From assembly GCA_016278515.1 (NCBI GenBank), contig JADQBR010000009.1, positions 1 through 42,778 on the forward strand: a DNA stretch of 42,778 nt, in the 5' to 3' direction. Below, piece by piece: positions 32,231 to 40,430 of this stretch. This DNA is from Bacillota bacterium (GTDB lineage: Bacteria; Bacillota; JADQBR01). The notes below the pieces were generated by a model. The model did not search any database. It was not told the DNA's origin and saw nothing but the letters and a program-made list of their open reading frames with translations. A program made the translations under genes and the position numbers. Numbering within the stretch: position 1 is the stretch's first letter; every line of letters starts with the position of its first letter.

Positions 32231-32983
32231 ATGAAATTCACCAAATTTTTGACAGAGACCGGTGAAAAATACGGAGTAATTGAAAGCAATTTAGTAAAAG
32301 AAATTGAAGGTAGTATATTTGGCAGTTGGACTTTTAGCGGCAACACTTATCCAATAGAAGGGTTAAAATATTGTCCTTTTGTTAAACCGGGCAAAATTAT
32401 TGCTATTGGTCTTAACTACCGTTCCCATGCTGAAGAAGTTAATAAGGCTCTGCCCGATGAACCGATGATGTTTATGATATCGCCTTCTGCAATAATAACT
32501 GAAGATGATGCGGTCATTCTTCCTCATCCGGATCACCGGATTGACCATGAAGCTGAATTAGTAGTTGTTATCGGGAAAGAAGGCCGTGATATATCTGAAG
32601 AATATGCATTGGATTATGTTTTTGGCTATACCATTGGCAATGACGTGTCAGACAGAGTACTTCAGAAAAAAGACCAACAGTATACTCGAGCCAAATCATT
32701 CCACACATTTAAGCCGATTGGCTCTATTGTGGAAACGGAACTTAACCCATCTAACCTCGAGATTAAGTTGAAGGTTAACGGTGAAACAAAACAGTATTCG
32801 AATACAGACCAATTTATTCATGACGTTCCAAAGATAATCAAATTTATTTCCGAAGTAATGACACTTGAACCCGGTGACCTCATCTTTACTGGAACCCCCG
32901 AAGGTGTTGCGCCCATTAAGCCCGGTGACTGTATAGAAATATCTATAGAAAATATTGGCACATTAATTAATTGGGTAAAATAA
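32231..32983 (+). CDS. Fumarylacetoacetate hydrolase (FAH) family protein
   Basis: Metal-dependent hydrolase or decarboxylase of the FAH fold, 250 residues. Metal-site motifs are present: GLNYRSHAEE, HEAELVVVIG (about 99-108), GYTIGNDVSDR, RAKSFHTFKPIG (usual form RGKSFDTFxPxG; here His replaces Asp), and GDLIFTGTPEGVAPIKPGD at the end. Members cleave acylpyruvates, 2,4-dioxo sugar acids or isomerise 2-hydroxyhepta-diene-dioates. ATG 32231 has GGGGGAA 5-8 nt upstream. Following an IlvD/Edd dehydratase by 200 nt, a step in a sugar-acid or dioxo-acid route is plausible. A regulatory element shared with the 35717 gene lies upstream. Confidence 0.9.
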   Translation: MKFTKFLTETGEKYGVIESNLVKEIEGSIFGSWTFSGNTYPIEGLKYCPFVKPGKIIAIGLNYRSHAEEVNKALPDEPMMFMISPSAIITEDDAVILPHPDHRIDHEAELVVVIGKEGRDISEEYALDYVFGYTIGNDVSDRVLQKKDQQYTRAKSFHTFKPIGSIVETELNPSNLEIKLKVNGETKQYSNTDQFIHDVPKIIKFISEVMTLEPGDLIFTGTPEGVAPIKPGDCIEISIENIGTLINWVK

Positions 32984-33391
32984 ATATTGAAATAATACTA
33001 TATTATTCTACTCAATTGAATATTAAGTGTAGATTACTATAGAAATAAATAAATGCTCTTAATTCCACCCTAGTCCAAAAGTTTGATGTGTTGGATAGAA
33101 TAAAGCAAAAAGCTACGAAATCAAAATGGAACCGGGACATTATATGCGTCATACAAAAAAGGCTTTGTGACGGAGTATCTGGTTTTTCAAAGAAAAACTT
33201 GCGAAACTGAAGACTAAAGGGGTAATCTAGCTGTATAGCAAAATTGGGGTTTTGCAAAAAAATGGAGCGAAAATTGGGAGTATATATCATATTCTATATA
33301 ATTATAACATCATAAGGTGCATCATATGTGGTTTCTTTAAAAACAATGAATTCATAAAGGTGGGGGATTTTAATTCTTGGAATCATTATTG

Positions 33392-33610
33392 TCACATCGC
33401 TTTGGGTTTTGTATTTTCTGGACATGTTTCTACAGTTATTAATAGATCATTGTTACATAGATAAAAGTACACTTGCGAGTTAAAGTCTTCAACCCTGGGT
33501 TCATCTAGGTATATTCCAGCATTCGGTTGATACTCTAAAACTTTAGGATCGCGCTCCGGATTTTTACCGGGCCTGCGGGCCGTATCTTTTGCTGCGCCGT
33601 AATAGAGAGC
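33392..33610 (-). pseudogene. Degenerate coding remnant, unidentified
   Basis: The minus strand has an open stretch of 72 codons with a protein-like composition (for example YYGAAKDTARRPGKNPERDP and LEYQPNAGIYLDEPRVEDF) but no start codon near its beginning. The frame continues upstream through a TGA (33611-33613) into 17 more coding-like codons (ELIETKVSCKAEIPHG) before another stop. This pattern suggests a decayed gene fragment. I do not recognise the family. It lies in a 796-nt stretch (32984-33779) that otherwise contains no supportable gene. Confidence 0.5.
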
Positions 33611-33779
33611 TCAACCATGTGGTATTTCGGCTTTGCAAGAAACTTTTGTTTCTATTAGTTCCACTTATTTTGTGCATCATCAAAAAAATGTTAACCCATT
33701 TTCAGGGAAGCATCAGAAAAGTGATCGAATATTTAGGATATTAGGGATATCCTTGAGCTATTAAGCTAGGCTTATTTTA

Positions 33780-34845
33780 CTATACGGAACCAAACATTCG
33801 GCTTATTCCTATTTCCGAAAAACCCAAGCTTTCGGCTTTAGTTATTTTTCCATTGGCTACAGCTAATATTTCTTGAAATATCTCCTTGCTGGCTCCTGTA
33901 ATACTAATTTTTCCATCAAGGATAGCTCCAGCATTATAGTCAATAATATCATCAAGTTTTCTAAACGTACCTGGATTACCTGTAACTTTAATAACAGGTA
34001 CCAAAGGATTTCCAACAGGTGTGCCTCTTCCCGTTGTAAAAACGCATATTTGCGCACCACCTGCTACCATACCCGTAACAGACTCCACATCATAGCCTGG
34101 TGTATCCATCATAACTAAACCCTTTTCTGAAGGTCGTTGAGCATAATTTAACACCTCAACCAAAGGAGCAGTTCCACCTTTGTGAATGCAACCTAAGGAC
34201 TTTTCTTCAATGGTGGTTAACCCCCCTTTTATATTACCAATTAGACGCACGACGAGCAAAGATATGTTCCGCACCAATAAATTCTGTAGTTTCAGATATG
34301 ATACTAGTCCCACCAGCCGCTACTATAAGGTCACTCGCTAAGCCCACTGATGGATTCGCTGCGATACCGGAAGTAGGGTCTGATCCTCCACATTCCAATG
34401 CAACTATTAATTCTGAAATATCTACATCTTCTCTTTCGAGAAGAGACATCTCTTGAACCATTTTCCGTGCCAAGGATACTCCTTTCGCTATAGAATTAAC
34501 GATGCCCCCACCTTCTTGAATGACGATAAGTTCTAAAGGTTTATTGGTCATTTCTTGTATTTTATTTGTTAATATATCAGGCTGCACTACCTCACAGCCA
34601 AGGCTAACTACAATAGTACCGTATATATTGGGGTTTGCTGCAAAACCTGAGAGTGTTCTGACAGTTTGATTAACATCTTCCCCTATTTGGCCACAGCCAT
34701 ATTGATTTGTTATTGTTATTGTACCCGGAACCTGTTGGGATATTAATCTAGAAGCCTCAGCAGAACATGATACACTAGGTAGGATTAATACCTTATTCCG
34801 TATACCGAAGCGACCGTCATGGCGCCTATATCCTTTAAATTTCAA
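33780..34845 (-). pseudogene. UxaA/SuyB-type dehydratase large subunit, frameshifted
   Basis: The reading frame from TTG 34845 (behind GGGGGTG) gives a UxaA-type N-terminal part: KFKGYRRHDGRFGIRNK, a NQYGCGQ Cys motif and ECGGSDPTSGIAANPSVG. It stops at 34234-34236 shortly after GAEHIFARRAS. Homologous protein resumes in another frame with LIGNIKGGLTTIEEKSLG and continues through MDTPGYDVESVTGMVAGGAQ and TTGRGTPVGNP to 33780. Intact relatives have about 30 residues between the ARRA and GGLTTIEEKS parts that are absent here. So a deletion with frameshift near 34235-34255 probably inactivated the gene. Relatives are altronate dehydratase or (2R)-sulfolactate sulfo-lyase large chains. A sequencing error would explain the frameshift but not the missing residues. 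Confidence 0.8.
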
Positions 34846-34849
34846 ATCT

Positions 34850-35131
34850 TCACCCCCTTTTACTTTCAAGATTATGAGTATGCACATAACTGCCCAGAAG
34901 AATATCTTGACTGGCACGCCCAATGACTTCTCCGTATTTCAGTAGATTCTCACCTGATTGCAATAACCTGATAGAAAATTTATGATAAATAGGAATATCA
35001 TCGAGTAAAGTAATTTTTAACAATTTTTGTCCCTTCTTAACTTGTACTTTTGTATCTTTTGTCAGATTGGCTAAGGCTACTGCAACATCATCCTGATCGG
35101 TAATTAATAAGCTATGAAAATTTTTATCCAA
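34850..35131 (-). CDS. SAF-domain small subunit of UxaA/SuyA-type dehydratase
   Basis: A 93-residue SAF-domain protein, the size of separate small subunits such as SuyA. The conserved run PIYHKFSIRLL, GENLLKYGEVIGRASQDI and GSYVHTHNLES is typical of the UxaA N-terminal domain. It starts at TTG 35131 with GGGGGTGAAG upstream, and the large-subunit frame begins 4 nt after its stop, so the two form one unit. Since the large subunit is broken, this gene is probably a left-over with no partner, although its own frame is intact. The substrate could have been altronate, another sugar acid or sulfolactate. Confidence 0.83.
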   Translation of the reverse strand: MDKNFHSLLITDQDDVAVALANLTKDTKVQVKKGQKLLKITLLDDIPIYHKFSIRLLQSGENLLKYGEVIGRASQDILLGSYVHTHNLESKRG

Positions 35132-35547
35132 AACTTCACCCCCTTCATCTTAAGGTATTTTTTTAAATTGTTTGTTTTGTGAGATGTATTCTCTTTTAAA
35201 GATAGTTAACCTTCTAATTTTCTGAAATTAATGAAAGAAATGTAAAGATAAATTGACATCTTAGAATACTTCTATTTTGGCAACAAACTAAGCCGGGAAT
35301 ATAAAGCCTATTTTTCCGTACCATTGAATAAGGAAAGGAATTAAATTAGTGGTTCTAATTCAAGCCCATCTTCTATTTTCATATGTATTCACGCATAGGA
35401 GGTCTAAGATTTACCGGGCATGTTCATTTGTTGCATTTGCTTATGCCACTTGTACGTTTCACGGCAATACACTAAATTGGTAATTTTTGAGGTGTAAACT
35501 TAATAAGTTTAATTTGAATATACATTTAGTTAATAACATTATAAATT

Positions 35548-35585
35548 TTTGCAAAATTGAAAAAGTGATGAATGTCTGCATACAT
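35548..35585. promoter_or_regulatory. Shared upstream element, copy 2
   Basis: TTTGCAAAATTGAAAA, then AAGTGATGAA, then TGCATACAT 29 nt from the start: the same order and spacing as at 32049-32087, with changes between. It lies 72 nt upstream of the sigma-54 promoter at 35657, a normal position for an enhancer site. The remaining part of 35132-35716 has no gene. Confidence 0.6.
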
Positions 35586-35656
35586 ATTGCGACGTTAAAA
35601 TCAGTAGATGGTCCATCTTGAATAAAGAGACGGAGAGTTAAGGAGATATTGCAGCC

Positions 35657-35672
35657 TGGCACAGTTATTGCT
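35657..35672 (+). promoter_or_regulatory. Sigma-54-type promoter, near-perfect
   Basis: TGGCAC-AGTTA-TTGCT, with GG at 35658-35659 and GC at 35670-35671, is an essentially consensus -24/-12 promoter. A start near 35683 leaves a short leader with the GGAGGG ribosome site before ATG 35717. Confidence 0.88.
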
Positions 35673-35716
35673 TAAGTAGTATAGACAATTAAAATTTATT
35701 ATATGGAGGGACAGAT

Positions 35717-36595
35717 ATGCGAGAGATCAAACACTTAACCGTACTAGGTGCTGGCGTTATGGGTAAAGGGATTGCCCAGGTAGGGGCGGCCGGCGGACTC
35801 GTGGTGGATTTGGTAGATGTAAATGATGTCGTATTGGATAAAGCCATTAAAACAATTGAGAAAAATCTAAGCAAAGGTGTTCAGTTAGGTAAAGTGGCGA
35901 AGGAAGCCATGGAAACAGCTCTGAAAAATCTTAACCCACAAACGGATTTAGAGCAGGCTTTAGCTAAAACGGACTTTGTCATTGAAGTTGTTCCGGAAGA
36001 ATTGGAGTTAAAACATAAGTTTTTTAGTAAAATGGACGAAATTTGTACTGCTGACGTGATATTGGCTACCAATACTTCGGCAAAAAGCATTACCGAAATA
36101 GCGGCAGTATGCAACCATCCAGAACGGGTAATCGGGATGCATTTCTTTAATCCGGCTCATATTATGAAGCTGGTGGAGATCGTTCGGGGCTTAGAAACTC
36201 ACGATGAAGCGGTTAAGGCGACTGAGTACGTCTCCCAACTTATGGGTAAGGAGACTGTTGAAGTGAATGAGTTCCCTGGATTTGCCACTTCCCGAATTAA
36301 TGCTATGATTGGGAATGAGGCTTTCTATATGCTCATGGAAGGCGTGGCCAGCCCGAAAGATATTGATAAATCATTGAAGCTCGGTTTAAACCATCCTATG
36401 GGACCCTTTGAACTGGGCGATTTGGTTGGTTGGGATACGCGTTTAAAAGTGCTGCAATATCTGCACGAATCCTTGGGAGACAAGTTCCGCCCCTGTCCGT
36501 TGTTAGTGAAATATGTTAAGGCTGGCAGATTAGGCCGCAAAGTAGGAAAAGGAGTCTATGTGTATGACGAAGACGGCAGGATGACTGACTCATAA
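35717..36595 (+). CDS. hbd: 3-hydroxyacyl-CoA dehydrogenase (3-hydroxybutyryl-CoA dehydrogenase type)
   Basis: NAD(P)-dependent oxidation of an (S)-3-hydroxyacyl-CoA, or the reverse reduction in fermentation. It has 292 residues, the size of stand-alone Hbd/PaaH enzymes. The Rossmann motif GAGVMGKGIAQV (about residues 11-22) is followed by ATNTSAKSITEIA and the catalytic His in IGMHFFNPAHIMKLVEIV. The C-terminal domain has GFATSRINAMIGNEAFYMLMEG and LGLNHPMGPFELGDLVG. ATG 35717 has TGGAGGG 7 nt upstream. A near-perfect sigma-54 promoter precedes it, which suggests induction by a substrate rather than constant expression. A CoA-transferase follows after a gap that may hold one small gene. Confidence 0.93.
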   Translation: MREIKHLTVLGAGVMGKGIAQVGAAGGLVVDLVDVNDVVLDKAIKTIEKNLSKGVQLGKVAKEAMETALKNLNPQTDLEQALAKTDFVIEVVPEELELKHKFFSKMDEICTADVILATNTSAKSITEIAAVCNHPERVIGMHFFNPAHIMKLVEIVRGLETHDEAVKATEYVSQLMGKETVEVNEFPGFATSRINAMIGNEAFYMLMEGVASPKDIDKSLKLGLNHPMGPFELGDLVGWDTRLKVLQYLHESLGDKFRPCPLLVKYVKAGRLGRKVGKGVYVYDEDGRMTDS

Positions 36596-36730
36596 GAAGA
36601 GGCGCGAGACGATAATGGGCCTGTTCCCTACCAGAGACACTCTGGATTTAGCCGGTTAAAATGAAAGACATTGATGATTGAACTTAAACGTTTACTGCTT
36701 AATCTTTAGTGGTAAATAAAGGAATTAGGG

Positions 36731-36883
36731 GTGGAAGTAGAAAAGAAACTGCGGAACTATTACTATAGGCTATCTTCTGAGAGAAAACAGGTGCAATTAT
36801 TGCAACAAGCTCCTTTGCGATATGGATTGTTTGGTGCTAAGTACGGATTAGCTAACCTTTGTATCGCCGCGACTTTGAAATAG
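36731..36883 (+). CDS. Possible small protein of 50 residues
   Basis: GTG 36731 opens a frame of 50 codons (MEVEKKLRNYYYRLSSERK, with a C-terminal end of GLANLCIAATLK) with a modest AGG-rich sequence upstream. It fills about half of the 328-nt gap between hbd and the CoA-transferase. The charged, helical start and codon use look coding-like, but no family is recognised. A weak sigma-54-like match (GG 36790, GC 36802) lies inside it and would argue against a gene. The remainder of the gap shows nothing else. Confidence 0.3.
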   Translation: MEVEKKLRNYYYRLSSERKQVQLLQQAPLRYGLFGAKYGLANLCIAATLK

Positions 36884-36923
36884 CTACAATTATAGAAAAT
36901 ATGCAGGGCTAGGAGGTTGGAGT

Positions 36924-38114
36924 ATGAGTAGTTTTGGGCCACTTGAGGGGATTAAAGTAGTTGATTTCTCCCGACAGTTAGCGGGTCCATACTGTGCCAT
37001 GATGTTGGGGGATATGGGAGCGGATGTAATTAAGATTGAAGAGCCCGTTCAGGGTGATGAAAGCAGAACCTATCTTCCCATGTGGGGTGACGAAAGCAGT
37101 TATTTTATCAGCGCTAACCGCAACAAACGAAGCCTAACGTTAAATTTAAAGAGCAAAGAAGGCCTTTCAATTGCTAGAAAGCTCGCCGAAGATGCAGACA
37201 TATTAATTGAAAATTTCCGTACTGGAACAATGAAGAAGTTTGGGTTAGATTTTGAAACCTTATCAAAAATCAATCCTCGCTTGGTTTATATGACTATTTC
37301 CGGGTTTGGCCGGACTGGTCCGTTAAAGGACAAACCGGGCTATGACCTTTTGGTTCAGGCCTACGGCGGCATCATGGGTCTTACCGGTAATGAAGGAGAT
37401 GAACCGGTGAGGGTAGGTGCATCCGTTGCAGACATCGCCTGCGGCATGTTTGCTTATTCTTCGGTGCTGACTGCTCTTTATAACCGGGAAAAAACCGGCA
37501 AGGGGCAGTTGGTGGAGAGTACACTCTTGGAAGGCCAGGTGGCTTGGTTGACCTATCATGCCACAGCTTATTTTGCTACTGGTGAGCTGCCGAAACGGAT
37601 GGGCTCAGGACATTTCAGTATTGTGCCTTATCAGGCCTTTGAAAGCAGTAACGGCTGGATCGTGGTGGGAACGCCCAATAATCGACTTTTTGGCCGGCTT
37701 TGCCAGGCTGTCGGTCAGCCGGAGCTAGCAGAGGATCCCAGGTTTGAGTCTAATGAAACCCGGGTGGCTCATAGGGAAGCGCTGGTTGGGATACTCAATA
37801 AGGCTTTTAAACAAAAAACCACTGATGAATGGGTAGAAATTATTGAGAGCTACAGCATCCCCTGTAGTCCGATTAATACAGTAGATCGGATTGTGACCGA
37901 CCCTCAGGTACTTGCTCGTAATAATATAGTGACCTTGATGCATAGTACCCTGGGTGAGATAAAGGTAACCGGTAACCCGTTGAAACTGGCGGATACTCCG
38001 GGAACCATGCGTTTGGCACCGCCCTTATTAGGTGAACATTCCACAGAGGTTTTGGTTGAGCTAGGGTATTCCCGGCAACAAATAGTAGCATTGAAAGAGA
38101 AAGGTGTAGTTTAA
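36924..38114 (+). CDS. CaiB/BaiF family (class III) CoA-transferase
   Basis: Second class III CoA-transferase of the window, 396 residues. Typical features: VDFSRQLAGPYCAMMLGDMG and ADVIKIEEP at the start, NRNKRSLTLNLKSKEG, ENFRTGTMKKFGLDFE, SGFGRTGPLKDKPGYDLL, and the catalytic Asp in GASVADIACGMFA (about residue 169). ATG 36924 has AGGAGG 8-9 nt upstream. It lies between a 3-hydroxyacyl-CoA dehydrogenase and a TRAP transporter, so it would activate the imported acid using CoA from an intermediate. It is not a close copy of the transferase at 26863-28008; the two share the family pattern but differ throughout. Confidence 0.94.
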   Translation: MSSFGPLEGIKVVDFSRQLAGPYCAMMLGDMGADVIKIEEPVQGDESRTYLPMWGDESSYFISANRNKRSLTLNLKSKEGLSIARKLAEDADILIENFRTGTMKKFGLDFETLSKINPRLVYMTISGFGRTGPLKDKPGYDLLVQAYGGIMGLTGNEGDEPVRVGASVADIACGMFAYSSVLTALYNREKTGKGQLVESTLLEGQVAWLTYHATAYFATGELPKRMGSGHFSIVPYQAFESSNGWIVVGTPNNRLFGRLCQAVGQPELAEDPRFESNETRVAHREALVGILNKAFKQKTTDEWVEIIESYSIPCSPINTVDRIVTDPQVLARNNIVTLMHSTLGEIKVTGNPLKLADTPGTMRLAPPLLGEHSTEVLVELGYSRQQIVALKEKGVV

Positions 38115-38117
38115 CAG

Positions 38118-38170
38118 GTTACTGTATACATGTCGGAAAGATATAGACTTTCTGACATGTATACAGTAAC
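38118..38170. other. Long near-perfect inverted repeat after the CoA-transferase
   Basis: A 23-bp arm at 38118-38140 is complementary to 38148-38170 except for one G-U, with a 7-nt loop (ATATAGA). The stem begins 4 nt after the CoA-transferase stop. No T-run follows on either strand, so it is not a standard terminator. It may stabilise or process mRNA, or bind a dimeric regulator through its GTATAC centre. Confidence 0.85.
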
Positions 38171-38310
38171 AAATCGTTTCAGGAGGAAAGAATGGCATAA
38201 TATTTGTTTCAGAGCAATATCTGCCAAATTATTATATATAAACAGAATTACAAAATGCAAAATATACTGAAAAATTAAAAAAATCGTACACCATTTAAGG
38301 AGGTAATTTG

Positions 38311-40293
38311 ATGGCAAGCGAAAAGTTTAAGTTGGAAGTGGGTGTAATGGAAAACCCGCGACACCGGGATTTGCTCGGTATTTCCCAAAAGATTATCACA
38401 GTGCTGGCTATTATCTTTACGTTATTTCAGCTTTATACTGCTTTCTTTGGAATTTTCGAGTCCATGCTTCAGCGGTCTCTTCACCTAACATTTGCATTGG
38501 TTCTGGCGGTGCTGTTGTTTAAGCCGACCAAGAAAGCGAAAGTGACCAACAGAATCCAGTGGTTTGATTGGATATTGCTTGGAGGTGTTCTATTTAGCTT
38601 TGGCTACGTCATTCTTAACTCTTATGAATTGGCTTCCCGCCTAGCTTATGTAACTCCATTAGACAAGTTGCAGTTGGTGGCCGGGGTTATTGGTATTTTG
38701 GTGCTGCTGGAGGTAGCCCGGCGCATTATGGGTCCGGCTTTTGCCATTATCATCGGTGTTTCTTTGTTGTATGCCCTCTTCGGTGAACATCTGCCGGGAT
38801 TGCTGCAGCACCGTGGCTACAATTTAGGGTGGATCGTGGATCACTTATTCTTTACAACTGAAGGGATTTTTGGTATTCCGGCCGGTGTATCATCAACTTA
38901 CATCTTTATTTTCATTCTATTCGGAACCTTTCTAGAAAAAACTGGTGCTGGGGACTTCTTTATTAGTGCAGCTTTGTCCACCATGGGTAAATATCGCGGC
39001 GGCCCGGCTAAGACGGCCGTTGTAGCCAGCGGTTTTATGGGTATGCTGTCCGGCAGTGCCGTGGCCAATGTGGTAACTACGGGAGCTTTTACCATTCCTT
39101 TGATGAAAAAACTTGGTTATGAGAAGCATTTTGCAGGTGCCGTAGAAGCGGTAGCTTCCTCCGGTGGTCAGTTCATGCCGCCTATTATGGGGGCAGCGGC
39201 CTTTATCATTGCTGAATTTACTGGAATTCCCTATTTGAAGGTAGCTGCTGCGGCAGTTATTCCGGCTCTGCTTTACTATACCAGTGTAGGCTTCATGGTC
39301 CACTTTGAAGCGGTAAAACTAGGGCTGGAAGGCATGCCCAAATCCCAACTTCCTAATTTCAAAAAGGTAATGAAGGCCGGTTTTCATTACCTGATACCGG
39401 TAGTGGCAATCATTTACTTTCTAATAAAGGGTTACAGCCCGCTGAAAGCCGGTTTATATGCCATTATAACAGTGGTAGCGGTTACTGTATTAAAGAGTAT
39501 TCTAATTAGAGGAGAAAGTTCTAGATTTGTGTGGGGAGATTTCCCAGAAGCATTTGAACAGGGTGCCAAAAACGTCATTGAAGTAGCCGTTGCCTGTGGT
39601 GCCGCCGGTATTATCATCGGCGTGGTTTCCTTGACAGGTATCGGCCTGAGGTTTAGTTCGATTATTATTGCCTTAGCCGGCGGCAGTAAGATATTGGGTC
39701 TATTCTTCACTATGCTGACTGCCATTATTTTGGGTATGGGTCTTCCCACGGTGGCGGCTTATATCATTCAGGCAGCACTAATTGTGCCTGCCTTGGTTGG
39801 TATGGGACTGCCCTTATTAGCAGCGCACCTCTTTGCATTTTATTTCGCCATAATCTCTGCCGTGACACCACCGGTTGCTCTGGCAGCCTATGCCGGTGCC
39901 GGAGTAGCTGGGTCTGATCCTTCAAAAACGGCTTGGACCGCATTCCGACTGGCTATTGCGGCTTTTATCGTTCCGTATATGTTTGCTTTCGGGCCGGCAT
40001 TGATTCTGATTGGCACACCGGCAAAAATTGCACTGGGAACTATTACGGCTCTTCTTGGTGTGGTTGCTTTGGCCGGTGCTGCTGAAGCCTGGTTTCTTAA
40101 GAAAACTAATCTATTGGAAAGGACACTTTTGTTTGCCGGTGCACTATCTCTCATTAAGAGCGGTTGGCTGACGGATATTGCAGGTGTGATAATCATTGCC
40201 ATTGTAATTTTCTTACAAAAGGCCAGAAAAGAAAAGCATTTTCCTTCCAGCTCGGGTGGAGAGAGCGTTGGCCGGAGGACTGATTTTAATTGA
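38311..40293 (+). CDS. TRAP transporter fused permease (TAXI type, DctM-like with 4TM region)
   Basis: Integral membrane protein of 660 residues that fuses the small and large TRAP permease parts, as TAXI-type systems do. The N-terminal region (about residues 20-130) has four membrane helices. The rest matches the DctM-like part, with AVVASGFMGMLSGSAVANVVTTGAFTIPLMK (written over residues 231-261), SSGGQFMPPIMGAAAF, GLPTVAAYIIQAALIVPAL and AVTPPVALAAYAGAG. It uses an ion gradient to import an organic acid or amino acid. ATG 38311 has AAGGAGG 7 nt upstream; an in-frame TTG lies just before it. The matching substrate-binding protein follows at 40431. Confidence 0.95.
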   Translation: MASEKFKLEVGVMENPRHRDLLGISQKIITVLAIIFTLFQLYTAFFGIFESMLQRSLHLTFALVLAVLLFKPTKKAKVTNRIQWFDWILLGGVLFSFGYVILNSYELASRLAYVTPLDKLQLVAGVIGILVLLEVARRIMGPAFAIIIGVSLLYALFGEHLPGLLQHRGYNLGWIVDHLFFTTEGIFGIPAGVSSTYIFIFILFGTFLEKTGAGDFFISAALSTMGKYRGGPAKTAVVASGFMGMLSGSAVANVVTTGAFTIPLMKKLGYEKHFAGAVEAVASSGGQFMPPIMGAAAFIIAEFTGIPYLKVAAAAVIPALLYYTSVGFMVHFEAVKLGLEGMPKSQLPNFKKVMKAGFHYLIPVVAIIYFLIKGYSPLKAGLYAIITVVAVTVLKSILIRGESSRFVWGDFPEAFEQGAKNVIEVAVACGAAGIIIGVVSLTGIGLRFSSIIIALAGGSKILGLFFTMLTAIILGMGLPTVAAYIIQAALIVPALVGMGLPLLAAHLFAFYFAIISAVTPPVALAAYAGAGVAGSDPSKTAWTAFRLAIAAFIVPYMFAFGPALILIGTPAKIALGTITALLGVVALAGAAEAWFLKKTNLLERTLLFAGALSLIKSGWLTDIAGVIIIAIVIFLQKARKEKHFPSSSGGESVGRRTDFN

Positions 40294-40408
40294 ACATAAT
40301 GCTGAGTATTTAGTGGAAGATATTAGGCGAAATCCAGCGGTACATATATCTTTAAAGGAGGTGATGATTAGGAGGTCTGGATGGATCAAATTTGCAACTA
40401 CCATGTAA
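40268..40408 (+). CDS. Possible small protein overlapping the TRAP permease end
   Basis: TTG 40268 with GGTGGAG 5-11 nt upstream opens a 46-codon frame that overlaps the permease end by 26 nt and closes 22 nt before the binding-protein ATG. The product is polar and protein-like (IEHNAEYLVEDIRRNPAVH), ending WIKFATTM. It belongs to no family I know. A shorter version could start at ATG 40364, behind AAAGGAGGTG. Coding is uncertain, but the frame accounts for most of the gap between permease and binding protein. Confidence 0.35.
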   Translation: MAGGLILIEHNAEYLVEDIRRNPAVHISLKEVMIRRSGWIKFATTM

Positions 40409-40430
40409 AACAATATTAAGGAGGCGTAAT

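Noticed and set aside
33012-33464. Short open frames on both strands between the FAH gene and the lyase pseudogene
   Set aside because: Composition is A/T-driven, no ribosome sites fit and the products look non-protein-like; only the 33392-33610 minus-strand remnant seemed coding-derived.
33611-33613. In-frame TGA read as a selenocysteine codon
   Set aside because: There is no supportable start upstream, other stops lie close by, and no SECIS-like hairpin is apparent directly after it; gene decay is simpler.
36789-36804. AGGTGC-AATTA-TTGCA as a sigma-54 promoter for the second CoA-transferase
   Set aside because: The spacing and -12 half fit, but the -24 half is poor and the site is 120 nt upstream and inside a possible small gene; not listed as a feature.
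38194-38208. TGGCAT-AATAT-TTGTT as a sigma-54 promoter for the TRAP permease
   Set aside because: The -12 element has GT instead of the nearly invariant GC; kept only as a weak mention.
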